Shown here one piece after another: positions 34,640 through 42,872 of a DNA stretch of 64,000 nucleotides (its first letter is position 1; the number at the start of each line of letters is the position of its first letter). The notes under the pieces are model-generated. The model searched no databases. It had not been told where the DNA came from and worked only from the letters and a program-made list of their open reading frames with translations. The stretch is from positions 141,137-205,136 of the forward strand of contig NZ_SMAI01000010.1 of NCBI RefSeq assembly GCF_004346185.1, in the 5' to 3' direction. A program made the translations under genes and the position numbers. This DNA comes from Aquabacter spiritensis (GTDB lineage: Bacteria > Pseudomonadota > Alphaproteobacteria > Rhizobiales > Xanthobacteraceae).

Positions 34640-35119
34640 ATGGCATCCGAATTTTCATCCGCTGGCAAGTCGCCCGGCGGGCGGTCATATGATGTGGGAT
34701 CGCCGAACGGGCGCATGCCGGAACCGCCGCCCGGTCGCCCGGGGCGGCCGTCGATTCTTCGGCTGCGGGCGGGCATCCTGCTGCTGCTGGCACTGATCAT
34801 GTTCTGCATCTCGGCGGGCCGCTTCGTCGCGGTGCAGTTCGAGCTGGGGTGGATCTGGGCGACCGTGGTCGCCCTGATCGTCGCGGGGCTTATCGCCTTC
34901 GGCATTACGCGGCTGACACGCAAGACATATTTCCTTCTCGCCACCGGGATCACGCTGATCACGACCTATCTCGTCTTCGACTTCCTGCGCGGCGCGCTCG
35001 ACTGGTCGCCGGCCACGGCCCTCGTGTTCGCCCTCGTGCCCTGCCTGATCCTCGCCGCCGCCTTCTGGGATTTCCGCAAACTCAAGCTGGAATTCGGCGG
35101 CTGGCTCAACAGTCCGTAG
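34640..35119 (+). CDS. Small membrane protein of unknown function
   Basis: The 159-residue product has a polar, Pro/Gly-rich N-terminus (about 1-38) and four hydrophobic segments: AGILLLLALIMFCISAGRFV, WIWATVVALIVAGLIAFGIT, YFLLATGITLITTYLVFDFL and TALVFALVPCLILAAAFWDF. I do not recognise a family. GGGAG precedes ATG 34640; a GTG at 34595 is a less likely start. A DUF1328-type small membrane protein follows 96 bases downstream on the same strand, so both may belong to the envelope stress response. Confidence 0.7.
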   Translation: MASEFSSAGKSPGGRSYDVGSPNGRMPEPPPGRPGRPSILRLRAGILLLLALIMFCISAGRFVAVQFELGWIWATVVALIVAGLIAFGITRLTRKTYFLLATGITLITTYLVFDFLRGALDWSPATALVFALVPCLILAAAFWDFRKLKLEFGGWLNSP

Positions 35120-35162
35120 CCGGGAGCGGAGGAGGCCGCCAGATCCGCAGGCGTCGGGGGTG

Positions 35163-35188
35163 GGAACCCGAGCGCGGCCCCCGCGGTT
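35163..35188 (+). promoter_or_regulatory. EcfG-like promoter of the DUF1328 gene
   Basis: GGAAC (35163-35167) is followed after 17 bases by GGTT (35185-35188). The consensus for the alphaproteobacterial general stress sigma factor is GGAAC-N16/17-CGTT, so the -10 has one mismatch. Transcription would start about 20 bases before the ATG at 35216. DUF1328 proteins are commonly stress-induced, which fits. Confidence 0.45.
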
Positions 35189-35215
35189 CCAGCAAGCGAA
35201 AGCGGAGCTTGGACC

Positions 35216-35389
35216 ATGCTGAAATACGCCATCATCTTTCTCATCATCTCGATGCTCGCGGGCGCGATGGGCTTCATGAACATTTCCGCCATCGCCCGGC
35301 GCATTTCGTTCGTCCTGTTCGGCATCTTCCTCGCTTTGGCGGCCCTGGTCCTGCTGTTCTTCGTGCTTCTCGGCAACGCGGTCACCTAG
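35216..35389 (+). CDS. DUF1328 / UPF0391 small membrane protein
   Basis: The 57-residue product starts MLKYAIIFLIISMLAGAMGF and ends with a second hydrophobic helix, ISFVLFGIFLALAALVLLFF. This is the two-helix pattern of the DUF1328 family (MLKWALIFLIIALIAAVLGF in many relatives). The biochemical role is unknown; several members respond to stress. GGAG lies before the ATG, and an EcfG-like promoter lies at 35163-35188. Confidence 0.9.
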   Translation: MLKYAIIFLIISMLAGAMGFMNISAIARRISFVLFGIFLALAALVLLFFVLLGNAVT

Positions 35390-35510
35390 CCGCCGATCGC
35401 GGGCCCTCCGCTGCGGCGCGCAAAGGGAGTTGAGCCGGGGCAGTTCCCGCAATAGCCTTCCGGAGGCAAAGCCGAGGAACGGCTTGCGGGACCTTCGAGA
35501 GGAGAAACAC

Positions 35511-36617
35511 ATGCGTCGCCTTGCCCTTGCGGCCGCGGCCGGATTGCTCGCCCTTGGCGCGCTTCCGGCGGCTGCCCAGCAGAAGGTGGTGAACGTCTAC
35601 AATTGGTCGGATTATGTCGACGAATCCGTGCTGGAGGACTTCACCAAGGAGACCGGCATCAAGGTCCGCTACGACGTGTTCGACAGCAACGAGGTGCTGG
35701 AGACCAAGCTGCTGGCGGGGCGCACCGGCTACGACGTGGTGGTGCCCACCGGCTCCTTCCTCCAGCGCCAGATCAAGGCCGGCGTCTTCCAGAAGCTGGA
35801 CAAGTCGAAGATCCCGAACCTGCAATATGCCTGGCCCGAGATCACGAGCCGCCTCGCGGTCTACGATCCCGGCAACGATTACGCCGTCAATTACATGTGG
35901 GGCACGACCGGCATCGGCTACAATGTCGAGCAGGTGAAGAAGCGGCTCGGCGACGTGCCGATGAACACCTGGGACATCGTGTTCAAGGCTGAAAACCTCT
36001 CCAAGCTCAAGGATTGCGGCGTCTACGTCCTCGACGCCCCGGAGGAGGTGATCCCGGCGGCGCTGCGCTATCTCGGGCTCGACCCCGATTCCAAGAAGCC
36101 CGAGGACATCGCCAAGGCCGGCGAAATGCTCATGAAGGTGCGGCCGTTCATCCGCAAGTTCGATTCGGGCGGCATCATCAACGCGCTGGCGCGCGGCGAC
36201 ATCTGCATCGCGGTGGCCTGGTCGGGCGACGTGTTCCAGGCCAAGTCGCGGGCCGAGGAGGCGGCGAAGAAGAGCAAGAAGAAGCCGGTCGAGATCGCTT
36301 ATGTGATCCCGAAGGAAGGCACGCTGATGTGGTTCGACAATTTCGCCATCCCGAAGGATGCCAAGAACGTCGACGAGGCGCTGGCCTTCATCAATTACAT
36401 GAACCGGCCGGAAGTGGCCGCGAAGAACACCAATTATATCTCCTATGCGAACGGCAACCTCGCCTCGCAGAAATTCATCGACAAGGAGATCCTCGACAAC
36501 CCGGCGATCTACCCGAACAAGGAGACCTTCGCGCTCCTGTTCACCGTCACCACCTATCCGCAGGACGTTCAGCGCGTCGTCACCCGCACCTGGAGCAGCT
36601 TCAAGCGCGGCAAATGA
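35511..36617 (+). CDS. Polyamine-type ABC transporter substrate-binding protein (PotD/PotF family)
   Basis: This 368-residue periplasmic protein has a Sec signal peptide (MRRLALAAAAGLLALGALPAAA, cut near residue 22). The mature start is QQKVVNVYNWSDYVDESVLEDF, the PotF signature NVYNWSDYI. Later blocks are YDVVVPTGSFLQRQIKAG and GTTGIGYNVEQV. It is likely a putrescine or polyamine receptor. No permease or ATPase gene lies next to it, so it is an orphan in this window. AGAGGAGA precedes the ATG. A short tandem duplication follows the stop codon. Confidence 0.92.
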   Translation: MRRLALAAAAGLLALGALPAAAQQKVVNVYNWSDYVDESVLEDFTKETGIKVRYDVFDSNEVLETKLLAGRTGYDVVVPTGSFLQRQIKAGVFQKLDKSKIPNLQYAWPEITSRLAVYDPGNDYAVNYMWGTTGIGYNVEQVKKRLGDVPMNTWDIVFKAENLSKLKDCGVYVLDAPEEVIPAALRYLGLDPDSKKPEDIAKAGEMLMKVRPFIRKFDSGGIINALARGDICIAVAWSGDVFQAKSRAEEAAKKSKKKPVEIAYVIPKEGTLMWFDNFAIPKDAKNVDEALAFINYMNRPEVAAKNTNYISYANGNLASQKFIDKEILDNPAIYPNKETFALLFTVTTYPQDVQRVVTRTWSSFKRGK

Positions 36618-36639
36618 GCGGCAAATGAGCGACAGGTGA
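36607..36639 (+). repeat. Three tandem 11-base units spanning the stop of the PotF-like gene
   Basis: GCGGCAAATGA (36607-36617) is repeated exactly at 36618-36628 and then in degenerate form as GCGACAGGTGA (36629-36639). Each unit ends in an in-phase-independent TGA. The pattern is typical of replication slippage. Confidence 0.85.
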
Positions 36640-36699
36640 GCGCGGGAGGTTTCCTGCGCCCTCGGGATGTGGGCGGTGGCCGCTGGTCGCCGCCCCGCC

Positions 36700-37248
36700 T
36701 CAGCTCGCGTCCCGCGCCGGCCGGATGGCGATCTCGGCCGCAGCGAGCCGTCGATAGAGGCGCCGCTGCCGCACGATCGGCCACCAGTCATAGAGAAAGA
36801 TCTCGATGGGTCGCCAATTGGCGACCCATCCGAGGATGATCAGGCTCTCCTCGACAAAGCGGCCGAGCGGCCCCGGCCCGAGGCGGCCCGAGACGATCTG
36901 GGTCGTGAACACGCAGAGCGCGAGCACGCCGAAGCCGACCAGGAGCGAGACGCGGCCGATGCGGATCAGTTCCTTCAGGTCGGCGCTGGACTGCGCGACC
37001 TTGTTGGCGAAGAAGTGCCGAAAGGTGAGGGGGAACGTGCGCGCCAAATCGGACTGCGCTTCGCCCGACGGAACATGGACGATCACCGTGATCGGCGCGG
37101 CGCGCGGCAGTTCGCGCGCCCATCCGACGATGTAATCCTCCGCTTTCGGATCGAGGTCGCGGTCGCTGAAGGGAAAGGGATCGAGCATGTTCACGAGCTG
37201 CGACATCCGCTCGACCCGGATCTCGATCGGTCTCTGAAGCTCAGGCAT
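36700..37248 (-). CDS. Hypothetical membrane protein
   Basis: The 182-residue product begins MPELQRPIEIRVERMSQLVN and has a soluble N-terminal domain (about 1-90; SDRDLDPKAEDYIVGWARELP, ITVIVHVP). A central hydrophobic helix, VSLLVGFGVLALCVFTTQIV, and a second weakly hydrophobic stretch, LIILGWVANWRPIEIFLYDWW, follow, with a basic C-terminus. No family is recognised. Codon usage and the amino-acid pattern look coding. A 26-base palindrome falls within the codons for WVANWRPIE. It is convergent with the PotF-like gene. Confidence 0.7.
   Translation of the reverse strand: MPELQRPIEIRVERMSQLVNMLDPFPFSDRDLDPKAEDYIVGWARELPRAAPITVIVHVPSGEAQSDLARTFPLTFRHFFANKVAQSSADLKELIRIGRVSLLVGFGVLALCVFTTQIVSGRLGPGPLGRFVEESLIILGWVANWRPIEIFLYDWWPIVRQRRLYRRLAAAEIAIRPARDAS
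36805..36830. repeat. 26-base perfect palindrome inside a coding region
   Basis: The arms GATGGGTCGCC (36805-36815) and GGCGACCCATC (36820-36830) are perfect complements around a central AATT, so the whole element is symmetric. It lies within the hypothetical membrane protein gene at 36700-37248. Confidence 0.9.
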
Positions 37249-37376
37249 GGTGCTGGCTCTTCCTCGATCGCAAAAGCTGGATCGGATGCGCCCGTCCGCG
37301 CCTCCGATTATGACCCCCTCCGTGCGGCCGTATCGCCGGGCTCCGGCCGCTGGCGCGCGCGTCCCGTCCCCGCCGA

Positions 37377-37850
37377 TCAGACCTCCCCGCGCACGGGAAG
37401 ACCGGAGCGGCGCGTCTTGAAGGGGGCCATGCCCTGGCGCGCCAATTCGTCGGCGCGCTCGTTCAATTCATTGCCGGCATGGCCCTTCACCCAGTGCCAG
37501 CGCACCTCGTGGCGCTTCAGGGCCGCGTCGAGGCGTTCCCACAAATCCTGGTTCTTGACCGGCTTCTTGTCCGCGGTGCTCCACCCGTTGCGCTTCCAGC
37601 CGGCCATCCATTTCAGGATGCCGTTGCGCAGATATTCGCTGTCGGTGTGGAGGTCGACCACGCAGGACTTAGTCAGCGCCTCGAGCGCGCTGATCGCCGC
37701 CATCAGTTCCATGCGGTTGTTGGTGGTGTGCGGCTCGCCGCCGAGCAATTCCTTCTCGTGGGACCCGGCACGCAGAATGGCGCCCCAGCCGCCCGGGCCC
37801 GGATTGCCCGAGCAGGCGCCGTCGGTCCAGACCTCGACAGGGGTGCTCAT
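37377..37850 (-). CDS. rnhA: Ribonuclease HI
   Basis: RNase HI cleaves the RNA strand of RNA-DNA hybrids. The 157-residue product has all catalytic and metal-binding residues at the E. coli positions: D10 ([11 protein letters not shown]), E48 (NNRMELMA), D70 (HTDSEYL), H124 (VKGHAGN) and D134 (ERADELA). Its ATG overlaps the thrB stop by four bases, giving the ispH-thrB-rnhA unit seen in many alphaproteobacteria. Confidence 0.97.
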   Translation of the reverse strand: MSTPVEVWTDGACSGNPGPGGWGAILRAGSHEKELLGGEPHTTNNRMELMAAISALEALTKSCVVDLHTDSEYLRNGILKWMAGWKRNGWSTADKKPVKNQDLWERLDAALKRHEVRWHWVKGHAGNELNERADELARQGMAPFKTRRSGLPVRGEV

Positions 37851-38812
37851 GCCGCCAGCCCGTAATCGCGGGCGCTCGTCACCGCCCGGTGGAAGCGCAG
37901 CTTGCGCAGATATTCCAGAGGGTCCTTGGGCCGGACCAAGGCGCCCTCCGGCACGTCGAGCCAGTCCACCAAACGGGTGAGCAGGAAGCGCAGGGCCGCG
38001 CCGCGCGCGAGGCGCGGCAGAGCGGCGCCCTCCTCCGGCAGGAGCGGGCGCACCTTGCCATAGCCGGCGATCAGCGCGCGGCCCTTGGTGGCGTTGAAGG
38101 CGCCGTCCGGCTCGAAGCACCAGGCATTCAGACAGACGGCGACGTCATAGGCGAGCAGATCGGTGCAGGCGAAATAGAAATCGATGATCCCCGACAGCGT
38201 GTCGTCCAGGAAGAAGGCGTTGTCCGGGAACAGATCGGCATGGATCACGCCGGTCGGCAGGCCGGCGGGCCAGTGCGCCGCGAGGTCGTCGAGTTCCGTG
38301 GCGATCGCCGCATGCAGCCCGGGCGCCACCGTATCGGCGCGGTCGCGGGCGGCCTCGAACAGCGGCCGCCAGCCGGCGACGGAGAGGCCGTTGGCGCGGC
38401 GCATCGGGAAGTCCGCACCGGCGAGATGCAGCCGCGCCAGCGCGCCGCCGAGCTGGCCGCAATGATCGGCGCTCGGCCGGCGCACCGAAACGCCGGGCAG
38501 GAAGGTCACGATGGCGGCGGGCCGCCCGGCAAGCTCGCCCAGCATTGCCCCGCCGCGCGTGGCGACCGGCTGCGGGCAGGAGATGCCCCGCGCCGCCAAA
38601 TGCTGCATCAGGCCGATGAAGAAGGGCAGGTCGCCGCGCGCCACCCGCTTCTCGTAGAGGGTGAGGATAAAGGTGCCGAGCGTGGTCTGGAGCAGGAAGT
38701 TGGAATTCTCCACCCCCTCCGCAATGCCGTGATAGGAGACCAGCGTGCCGATCGCATAATCGGCGAGGAAGGCGTCGAGCTGCGACGCGGCGACATCGGT
38801 ATAGACGGCCAC
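37847..38812 (-). CDS. thrB: Homoserine kinase (type II, aminoglycoside phosphotransferase fold)
   Basis: This enzyme phosphorylates homoserine in threonine synthesis. The 321-residue protein is of the APH-like type found in alphaproteobacteria and pseudomonads, not the GHMP type. It has the nucleotide region [24 protein letters not shown], the catalytic loop [14 protein letters not shown] and the metal-binding [10 protein letters not shown]. It is co-transcribed with ispH (three-base gap) and rnhA (overlap). Confidence 0.95.
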   Translation of the reverse strand: MAVYTDVAASQLDAFLADYAIGTLVSYHGIAEGVENSNFLLQTTLGTFILTLYEKRVARGDLPFFIGLMQHLAARGISCPQPVATRGGAMLGELAGRPAAIVTFLPGVSVRRPSADHCGQLGGALARLHLAGADFPMRRANGLSVAGWRPLFEAARDRADTVAPGLHAAIATELDDLAAHWPAGLPTGVIHADLFPDNAFFLDDTLSGIIDFYFACTDLLAYDVAVCLNAWCFEPDGAFNATKGRALIAGYGKVRPLLPEEGAALPRLARGAALRFLLTRLVDWLDVPEGALVRPKDPLEYLRKLRFHRAVTSARDYGLAA

Positions 38813-38815
38813 GGG

Positions 38816-39793
38816 CTACTCCGCGGCGTCGGAGCGAAGGGCGCGGGGCAGAGGAAAGAACACGTTCTCCTCGGCCGCCGTCACGGTCTCGACCGCCAGC
38901 GTATAGCGGTCTGCGAAGGCATCGAGGATTTCCTCGACCAGCACCTCGGGCGCGGAGGCGCCGGCGGTGACGCCGAGAGAGGCGAGGCCGGAGAGAAGGC
39001 TCCAGTCGAGATCGGCGGCGCGCTGCACCAGCACCGCCCGGGTGCAGCCGGCGCGCTCGGCGGCCTCGCGCAGACGCTGCGAGTTCGACGAGTTCGGCGC
39101 GCCCACCACCACCATCGCATCGACCTGCGGCGCCACCGTCTTCACCGCTTCCTGGCGGTTGGTGGTGGCGTAACAGATATCCTCCTTGGGCGGAGCGGCC
39201 ATGTCCGGAAAGCGGGTGCGCAGGATTGCGACGATCTCGGCGGTGTCGTCGATCGAGAGTGTGGTCTGGGTGATGTAAGCAAGGTTCGCCGGATCGCGCA
39301 CCGCGACCGCGCGGGCATCGTCGGCGGTCTCGATCAGGGTGACGGTGCCCGTGGGAAGCTGGCCCATCGTGCCGACCACTTCGGGGTGGCGGGCATGGCC
39401 GATCAGCAGGATTTCGCGGCCGCGCTTGTGGTGGATCTGCGCCTCGCGATGCACCTTGGTGACGAGCGGACAGGTCGCGTCGATGGCGAACATGTTGCGC
39501 TGCGCGGCCTCGTCGGGCACCGCCTTCGGCACGCCATGGGCCGAGAAGATCACCGGCGCCGTCCCCGGTGGGACCTCGCTCAGCTCTTCCACGAACACCG
39601 CGCCCTTCCGGCGCAGGCCGTCCACGACATATTTGTTGTGGACGATCTCATGCCGCACATAGACCGGCGGCCCGTATTGCCGCAGCGCCTGCTCGACCGC
39701 ATCGATCGCGCGCACGACGCCGGCACAGAAGCCGCGCGGCGCGCACAGCAGGACGCGCAGGGGCGGACGGGGGAAGGATGGGTCGGCGCGCAT
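38816..39793 (-). CDS. ispH: 4-hydroxy-3-methylbut-2-enyl diphosphate reductase
   Basis: IspH performs the last step of the MEP isoprenoid pathway, making IPP and DMAPP with an oxygen-sensitive iron-sulfur cluster. The three cluster cysteines are C23 ([10 protein letters not shown]), C108 ([11 protein letters not shown]) and C207 ([10 protein letters not shown]). Substrate-binding histidines lie in EIVHNKYVV and SAHGVP, and the SxN motif is in PNSSNSQRL. The start at ATG 39793 gives 325 residues; an ATG 12 codons upstream is possible. It is the first gene of the ispH-thrB-rnhA unit. Confidence 0.96.
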   Translation of the reverse strand: MRADPSFPRPPLRVLLCAPRGFCAGVVRAIDAVEQALRQYGPPVYVRHEIVHNKYVVDGLRRKGAVFVEELSEVPPGTAPVIFSAHGVPKAVPDEAAQRNMFAIDATCPLVTKVHREAQIHHKRGREILLIGHARHPEVVGTMGQLPTGTVTLIETADDARAVAVRDPANLAYITQTTLSIDDTAEIVAILRTRFPDMAAPPKEDICYATTNRQEAVKTVAPQVDAMVVVGAPNSSNSQRLREAAERAGCTRAVLVQRAADLDWSLLSGLASLGVTAGASAPEVLVEEILDAFADRYTLAVETVTAAEENVFFPLPRALRSDAAE

Positions 39794-40004
39794 CGGCCAT
39801 GAATGGGGGCGGGCGCCGAGACGTGTCAAGAGCGCAGCTTGCCCCGCATGGCGGCAATGCCCATTTGCATCGGACGGCCGGGATGCCTATGCTGCGGTCA
39901 TCCCGGACATTTTGCGATCCGCGGTCCGTCCTCCGGGGCGGCCAGCGGACCCCCATGCCCAGCGGCCGTGCGCCGGAAACCAACATCATGCCGAGAGGCT
40001 GTCC

Positions 40005-40682
40005 ATGTCGACCACACCTCTGATGCCCAAGGCGACCGCCGTCTGGCTGGTCGAGAACACCGCGCTGACGTTCGAGCAGATCGGCGACTTCTGCAAGCTT
40101 CACCCGCTCGAGGTGAAGGGCATCGCCGACGGCGAAGTGGCGCAGGGGATCAAGGGCCTCGACCCGATCTCGACCGGCCAGCTCTCGCGCGACGAAATCG
40201 ACCTCGCCGAGAAGGATCAGAACCGCCGCCTGCGTCTGCTCGAATCGAAGGTTCGCCTGCCGGAGAAGAAGAGCCGGAAGGGACCGCGTTACACTCCGGT
40301 CTCGCGCCGTCACGACCGGCCGAACGCGATCCTCTGGCTGGTGCGCAATCACGGCGAGCTGAAGGACGCGCAGATCATCCGCCTGGTCGGGACGACCAAG
40401 GCGACGATCCAGGCGATCAAGGAGCGGACCCACTGGAATTCGGCGGCGCTCCAGCCGATGGACCCGGTGACGCTCGGCTTGTGCAGCCAGATCGACCTCG
40501 ACATGGAGGTTCAGCGCGCCTCCAAGGACCGGCCGACCGCTCCGCAGGAGGAGCGCGGCGCGACGCTGCTGCCCGCCGATGTCACGACCCGGCACGAGGA
40601 CAGCCCCCCGCCGCGGCGGGAATCGCTCGATCTCGAAACCGTGTTCGCCAAGCTCGGCGGCTCGAAGAAGGGCGAAGACTAG
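40005..40682 (+). CDS. trcR: Cell cycle transcriptional regulator TrcR (DUF1013)
   Basis: This 225-residue protein is confined to alphaproteobacteria, where it binds RNA polymerase and affects cell-cycle gene expression in Caulobacter. The family blocks PLMPKATAVWLVENTALTFEQIGDFC and RRHDRPNAILWLVRNHGELKDAQIIRLVGTTKATIQAI are visible. They are two HTH-like repeats; each includes a helix resembling a sigma-factor DNA-binding unit. The ATG at 40005 matches the family N-terminus. A perfect GC-rich palindrome (40686-40705) follows the stop. Confidence 0.93.
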   Translation: MSTTPLMPKATAVWLVENTALTFEQIGDFCKLHPLEVKGIADGEVAQGIKGLDPISTGQLSRDEIDLAEKDQNRRLRLLESKVRLPEKKSRKGPRYTPVSRRHDRPNAILWLVRNHGELKDAQIIRLVGTTKATIQAIKERTHWNSAALQPMDPVTLGLCSQIDLDMEVQRASKDRPTAPQEERGATLLPADVTTRHEDSPPPRRESLDLETVFAKLGGSKKGED

Positions 40683-40685
40683 GAG

Positions 40686-40705
40686 CGCGGCCGGCGCCGG
40701 CCGCG
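40686..40705. terminator. GC-rich palindrome between convergent trcR and usp
   Basis: A perfect 20-base palindrome with arms CGCGGCCGGC and GCCGGCCGCG lies directly after the trcR stop and 27 bases before the end of the convergent stress-protein gene. There is no T-run, so termination is plausible but unproven. Confidence 0.4.
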
Positions 40706-40731
40706 AACCGGCCGCGCCGGCGTCCTCTCGC

Positions 40732-41562
40732 TCAGTGCGCCATCAGCACCGGCACGGTCATGGCGCCGAGGATTTCGCGGGTGACGCCGCCGAGCACCAG
40801 TTCGCGCAGCCGGGAATGGCCGTAGCCGCCCATGACGACGAGATCCGCGTCCTGGTCCGACACTTCGTTCAGGATCGTCTGGGCGATGCTGGTCTCGCTG
40901 CCGCCGAGATGGAGCGCGCGGACCCGGGCATCGATTCCGTGGCGCAACAGATGGCGGGCGACATCGTCGCCGCCGGGCGCCTCTTCGGATCCTCGGATCA
41001 CCTGAAGCACCTCCACCACCGCCGCATTGCGCAGCAGGGGCAGGCCCTCGGCGAGCGCGCGGGCGGCGGCGCGGCTGCCGTCCCAGGCGAGCACCGCACG
41101 CCGCGCCGTAAAGGGCGCGGTCTGGACATAGGGGACGAGCAGGACGGCGCGCCCCGAATCGAGCAGCACGGTCTCGGCGATCACCTCCTCCGGGCCGGGG
41201 CGGTCGGGATCGGGCTGGGCCACGACGGTGAGGTCGAACAGGCGCGCGGTCTGGGCGAAGGTGTTCGCCGCAACCCCGAGCGAGGCGCTGAGCGTGCGCA
41301 GATCGTAGCCGATCCCGGCGCCGGCGGCGAGCTGAGCGAACCGCGCGGCCGCCTGCTTGGCTGCGGCCTCGTTCTCCTGCGATTGGGTCTCGATGAAGTC
41401 GGTGGGGACCGCGCCCATATAAAAGGGTGGCACGTCGATCTCATAAGTGACGGCGACCCCGGTCAGGTGGGCCGAGAAGGCCGCGGCGAGGCTGGCGGCA
41501 AAGGCGGCGGCCGGATCGCGCTCCGTCCCCTGGGTCAGGCTTACAAGAATGTCCCGGATCAT
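40732..41562 (-). CDS. Universal stress protein (UspA family)
   Basis: This 276-residue protein has an N-terminal half resembling a degenerate Usp domain (MIRDILVSLTQGTERDPAA). The C-terminal Usp domain (about 150-276) retains the ATP-binding pattern GGYGHSRLRELVLGGVTREIL, followed by TVPVLMAH. The usual phosphate-loop G-x2-G-x9-G(T) is present. The role is stress resistance, and ATP binding is likely. It lies next to the candidate EcfG-controlled small RNA, in keeping with a stress locus. Confidence 0.92.
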   Translation of the reverse strand: MIRDILVSLTQGTERDPAAAFAASLAAAFSAHLTGVAVTYEIDVPPFYMGAVPTDFIETQSQENEAAAKQAAARFAQLAAGAGIGYDLRTLSASLGVAANTFAQTARLFDLTVVAQPDPDRPGPEEVIAETVLLDSGRAVLLVPYVQTAPFTARRAVLAWDGSRAAARALAEGLPLLRNAAVVEVLQVIRGSEEAPGGDDVARHLLRHGIDARVRALHLGGSETSIAQTILNEVSDQDADLVVMGGYGHSRLRELVLGGVTREILGAMTVPVLMAH

Positions 41563-41655
41563 GCGCCCCTCCCACGGTGGTCATTTCGCCACCATTCTAT
41601 CCTAGTCCCCCACGCCGACGACACACTTGATGCCGCGCAAACGCGAGGGGGCGGC

Positions 41656-41734
41656 CTCAAAGAAAACGCGGCCGCCCGGGGGAGAGGCGGCCGCGTCGCA
41701 TGGTACGATCAAGGGGGGGAGTCGATCGTTCCGA
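41656..41734 (-). ncRNA. Candidate small regulatory RNA with two C-rich loops
   Basis: On the minus strand, starting near 41734, the first hairpin pairs GGAACGATC (41732-41724) with GATCGTACC (41710-41702) with one mismatch, around the loop GACTCCCCCCCTT. The second hairpin is a terminator. Its 10-base stem CGCGGCCGCC/GGCGGCCGCG (41695-41686 with 41676-41667) carries the loop TCTCCCCCG and is followed by TTTTCTTT. CUCCCCC loops can pair with GGGGGAG-like ribosome binding sites. The candidate lies between the usp start and the glycosyltransferase gene, with an EcfG-like promoter just upstream. The design recalls stress small RNAs such as GsrN, but homology is not shown. Confidence 0.55.
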
Positions 41735-41740
41735 TGATGA

Positions 41741-41765
41741 AACCGCGCCGCGAGGGAAGGGTTCC
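41741..41765 (-). promoter_or_regulatory. EcfG-like promoter of the candidate small RNA
   Basis: On the minus strand GGAAC (41765-41761) is followed after 16 bases by GGTT (41744-41741). It differs at one position from the general stress consensus GGAAC-N16/17-CGTT. The predicted start, about 7 bases further, falls exactly at the first hairpin of the RNA candidate. A short hairpin with a run of eight Ts (minus strand, near 41776-41785) lies upstream and could block read-through. Confidence 0.45.
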
Positions 41766-41861
41766 GAGAAAAATGAAAAAAAATTGCGGCCCGTTTTCCG
41801 GCCCGGTAAGACCGGGGCGCGGAACCTTCGCAGAGGTATTCCAGACAGGGGCCGCGCGGGC

Positions 41862-42872
41862 ATGACGCCGGATCTGACCATCGTCGTTCCGCTCTATAAC
41901 GAGGCGGACGGAATCGCCGCTTTCCATGAGCGGCTGTGCGCCTGTGCCGCGCGGGTGGCCGCCAGCCGCGGCCTGCGGATCGAGATCGTCTATGTCGACG
42001 ATGGCAGCCGCGACGGCACGGCCGATATCGCCGCCGCGCTGCCGGTGGCGGGGATCGATCTTCAAACCGTCGCGCTGTCGCGCAATTACGGCAAGGAAGC
42101 CGCGCTCGCCGCGGGCCTCGACCATGCCCGGGGCGACGCGCTCCTGTTCATGGACGGCGACGGCCAGCACCCCCCCGAAATGATCGAGACCTTTGTCGGC
42201 CTCTGGCGCGACGAGGGGCACGACGTCGCCTATGCGGTCAAGGCCGACCGCGCGGACGAGCCGGCGTCGCGCCGGCTGTTCGTGAAGCTGTTCTACCGTT
42301 TGCTGAATTTCGGCGCCGCCACGGCCATTCCCGAGGATGCCGCCGATTTCCGCCTGCTGTCGCCGCGTGCCGCGGCGGCGCTGCGGCGGCTGCCGGAGCG
42401 CAATCGCTTCTTCAAGGGTCTGTCGAGCTGGATCGGGTTCCGCCAGATCGCGGTGCCCTACCGGCCGAAGCCGCGGCTTTACGGATCGAGCAGCTGGAGC
42501 TTCCTGCGTTTGCTCGGCCTGTCGATGGAGGGGCTGACCTCCTTCTCGACGGCGCCGCTGCGGCTTGCGGCCCTCGCCGGCGCCGCGCTGGCGGGCGCGG
42601 CCTTCGTGGTCGGCCTCTGGATCGTCGTGGAATGGCTGTTCTGGGGCATCCCGCTGCCCGGCTATCCCTCGCTCATGGTCGGCGTGATGGTGATCGGCGG
42701 CATGCAGCTTCTGGTCATGGGGGTGCTCGGCGAATATGTCGCCCGCGTCCTGTCCGAGATAAAGGGCCGGCCGGTCTATTTCGTCGCCGACCACACGCTG
42801 CGGCACGCGCAGGGTCCCGCCCCGGCGGCGGCCGAAGCGGCGGGCGTACCGTCCGCCGGTGGCCCGGCATGA
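41862..42872 (+). CDS. Polyprenyl-phosphate glycosyltransferase family 2 membrane protein
   Basis: This 336-residue GT2 enzyme of the DPM1/GtrB type has an N-terminal catalytic domain with TIVVPLYNEADG, YVDDGSRDGT and the metal-binding MDGDGQHPPEM. Two C-terminal membrane helices are near LAALAGAALAGAAFVVGLWIV and LMVGVMVIGGMQLLVMGVLGEYV. It likely transfers a sugar from a nucleotide donor to undecaprenyl phosphate for lipid A, O-antigen or hopanoid decoration. The start MTPDLTIVVPLYNE at 41862 fits; the frame upstream is the RNA candidate region. It overlaps the YdjC gene by four bases. Confidence 0.92.
   Translation: MTPDLTIVVPLYNEADGIAAFHERLCACAARVAASRGLRIEIVYVDDGSRDGTADIAAALPVAGIDLQTVALSRNYGKEAALAAGLDHARGDALLFMDGDGQHPPEMIETFVGLWRDEGHDVAYAVKADRADEPASRRLFVKLFYRLLNFGAATAIPEDAADFRLLSPRAAAALRRLPERNRFFKGLSSWIGFRQIAVPYRPKPRLYGSSSWSFLRLLGLSMEGLTSFSTAPLRLAALAGAALAGAAFVVGLWIVVEWLFWGIPLPGYPSLMVGVMVIGGMQLLVMGVLGEYVARVLSEIKGRPVYFVADHTLRHAQGPAPAAAEAAGVPSAGGPA

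Noticed and set aside
41657..41881. A 74-residue minus-strand open frame over the small RNA candidate
   Set aside because: It lacks a ribosome site and overlaps the start of the real glycosyltransferase; the hairpin-terminator structure is the stronger explanation.
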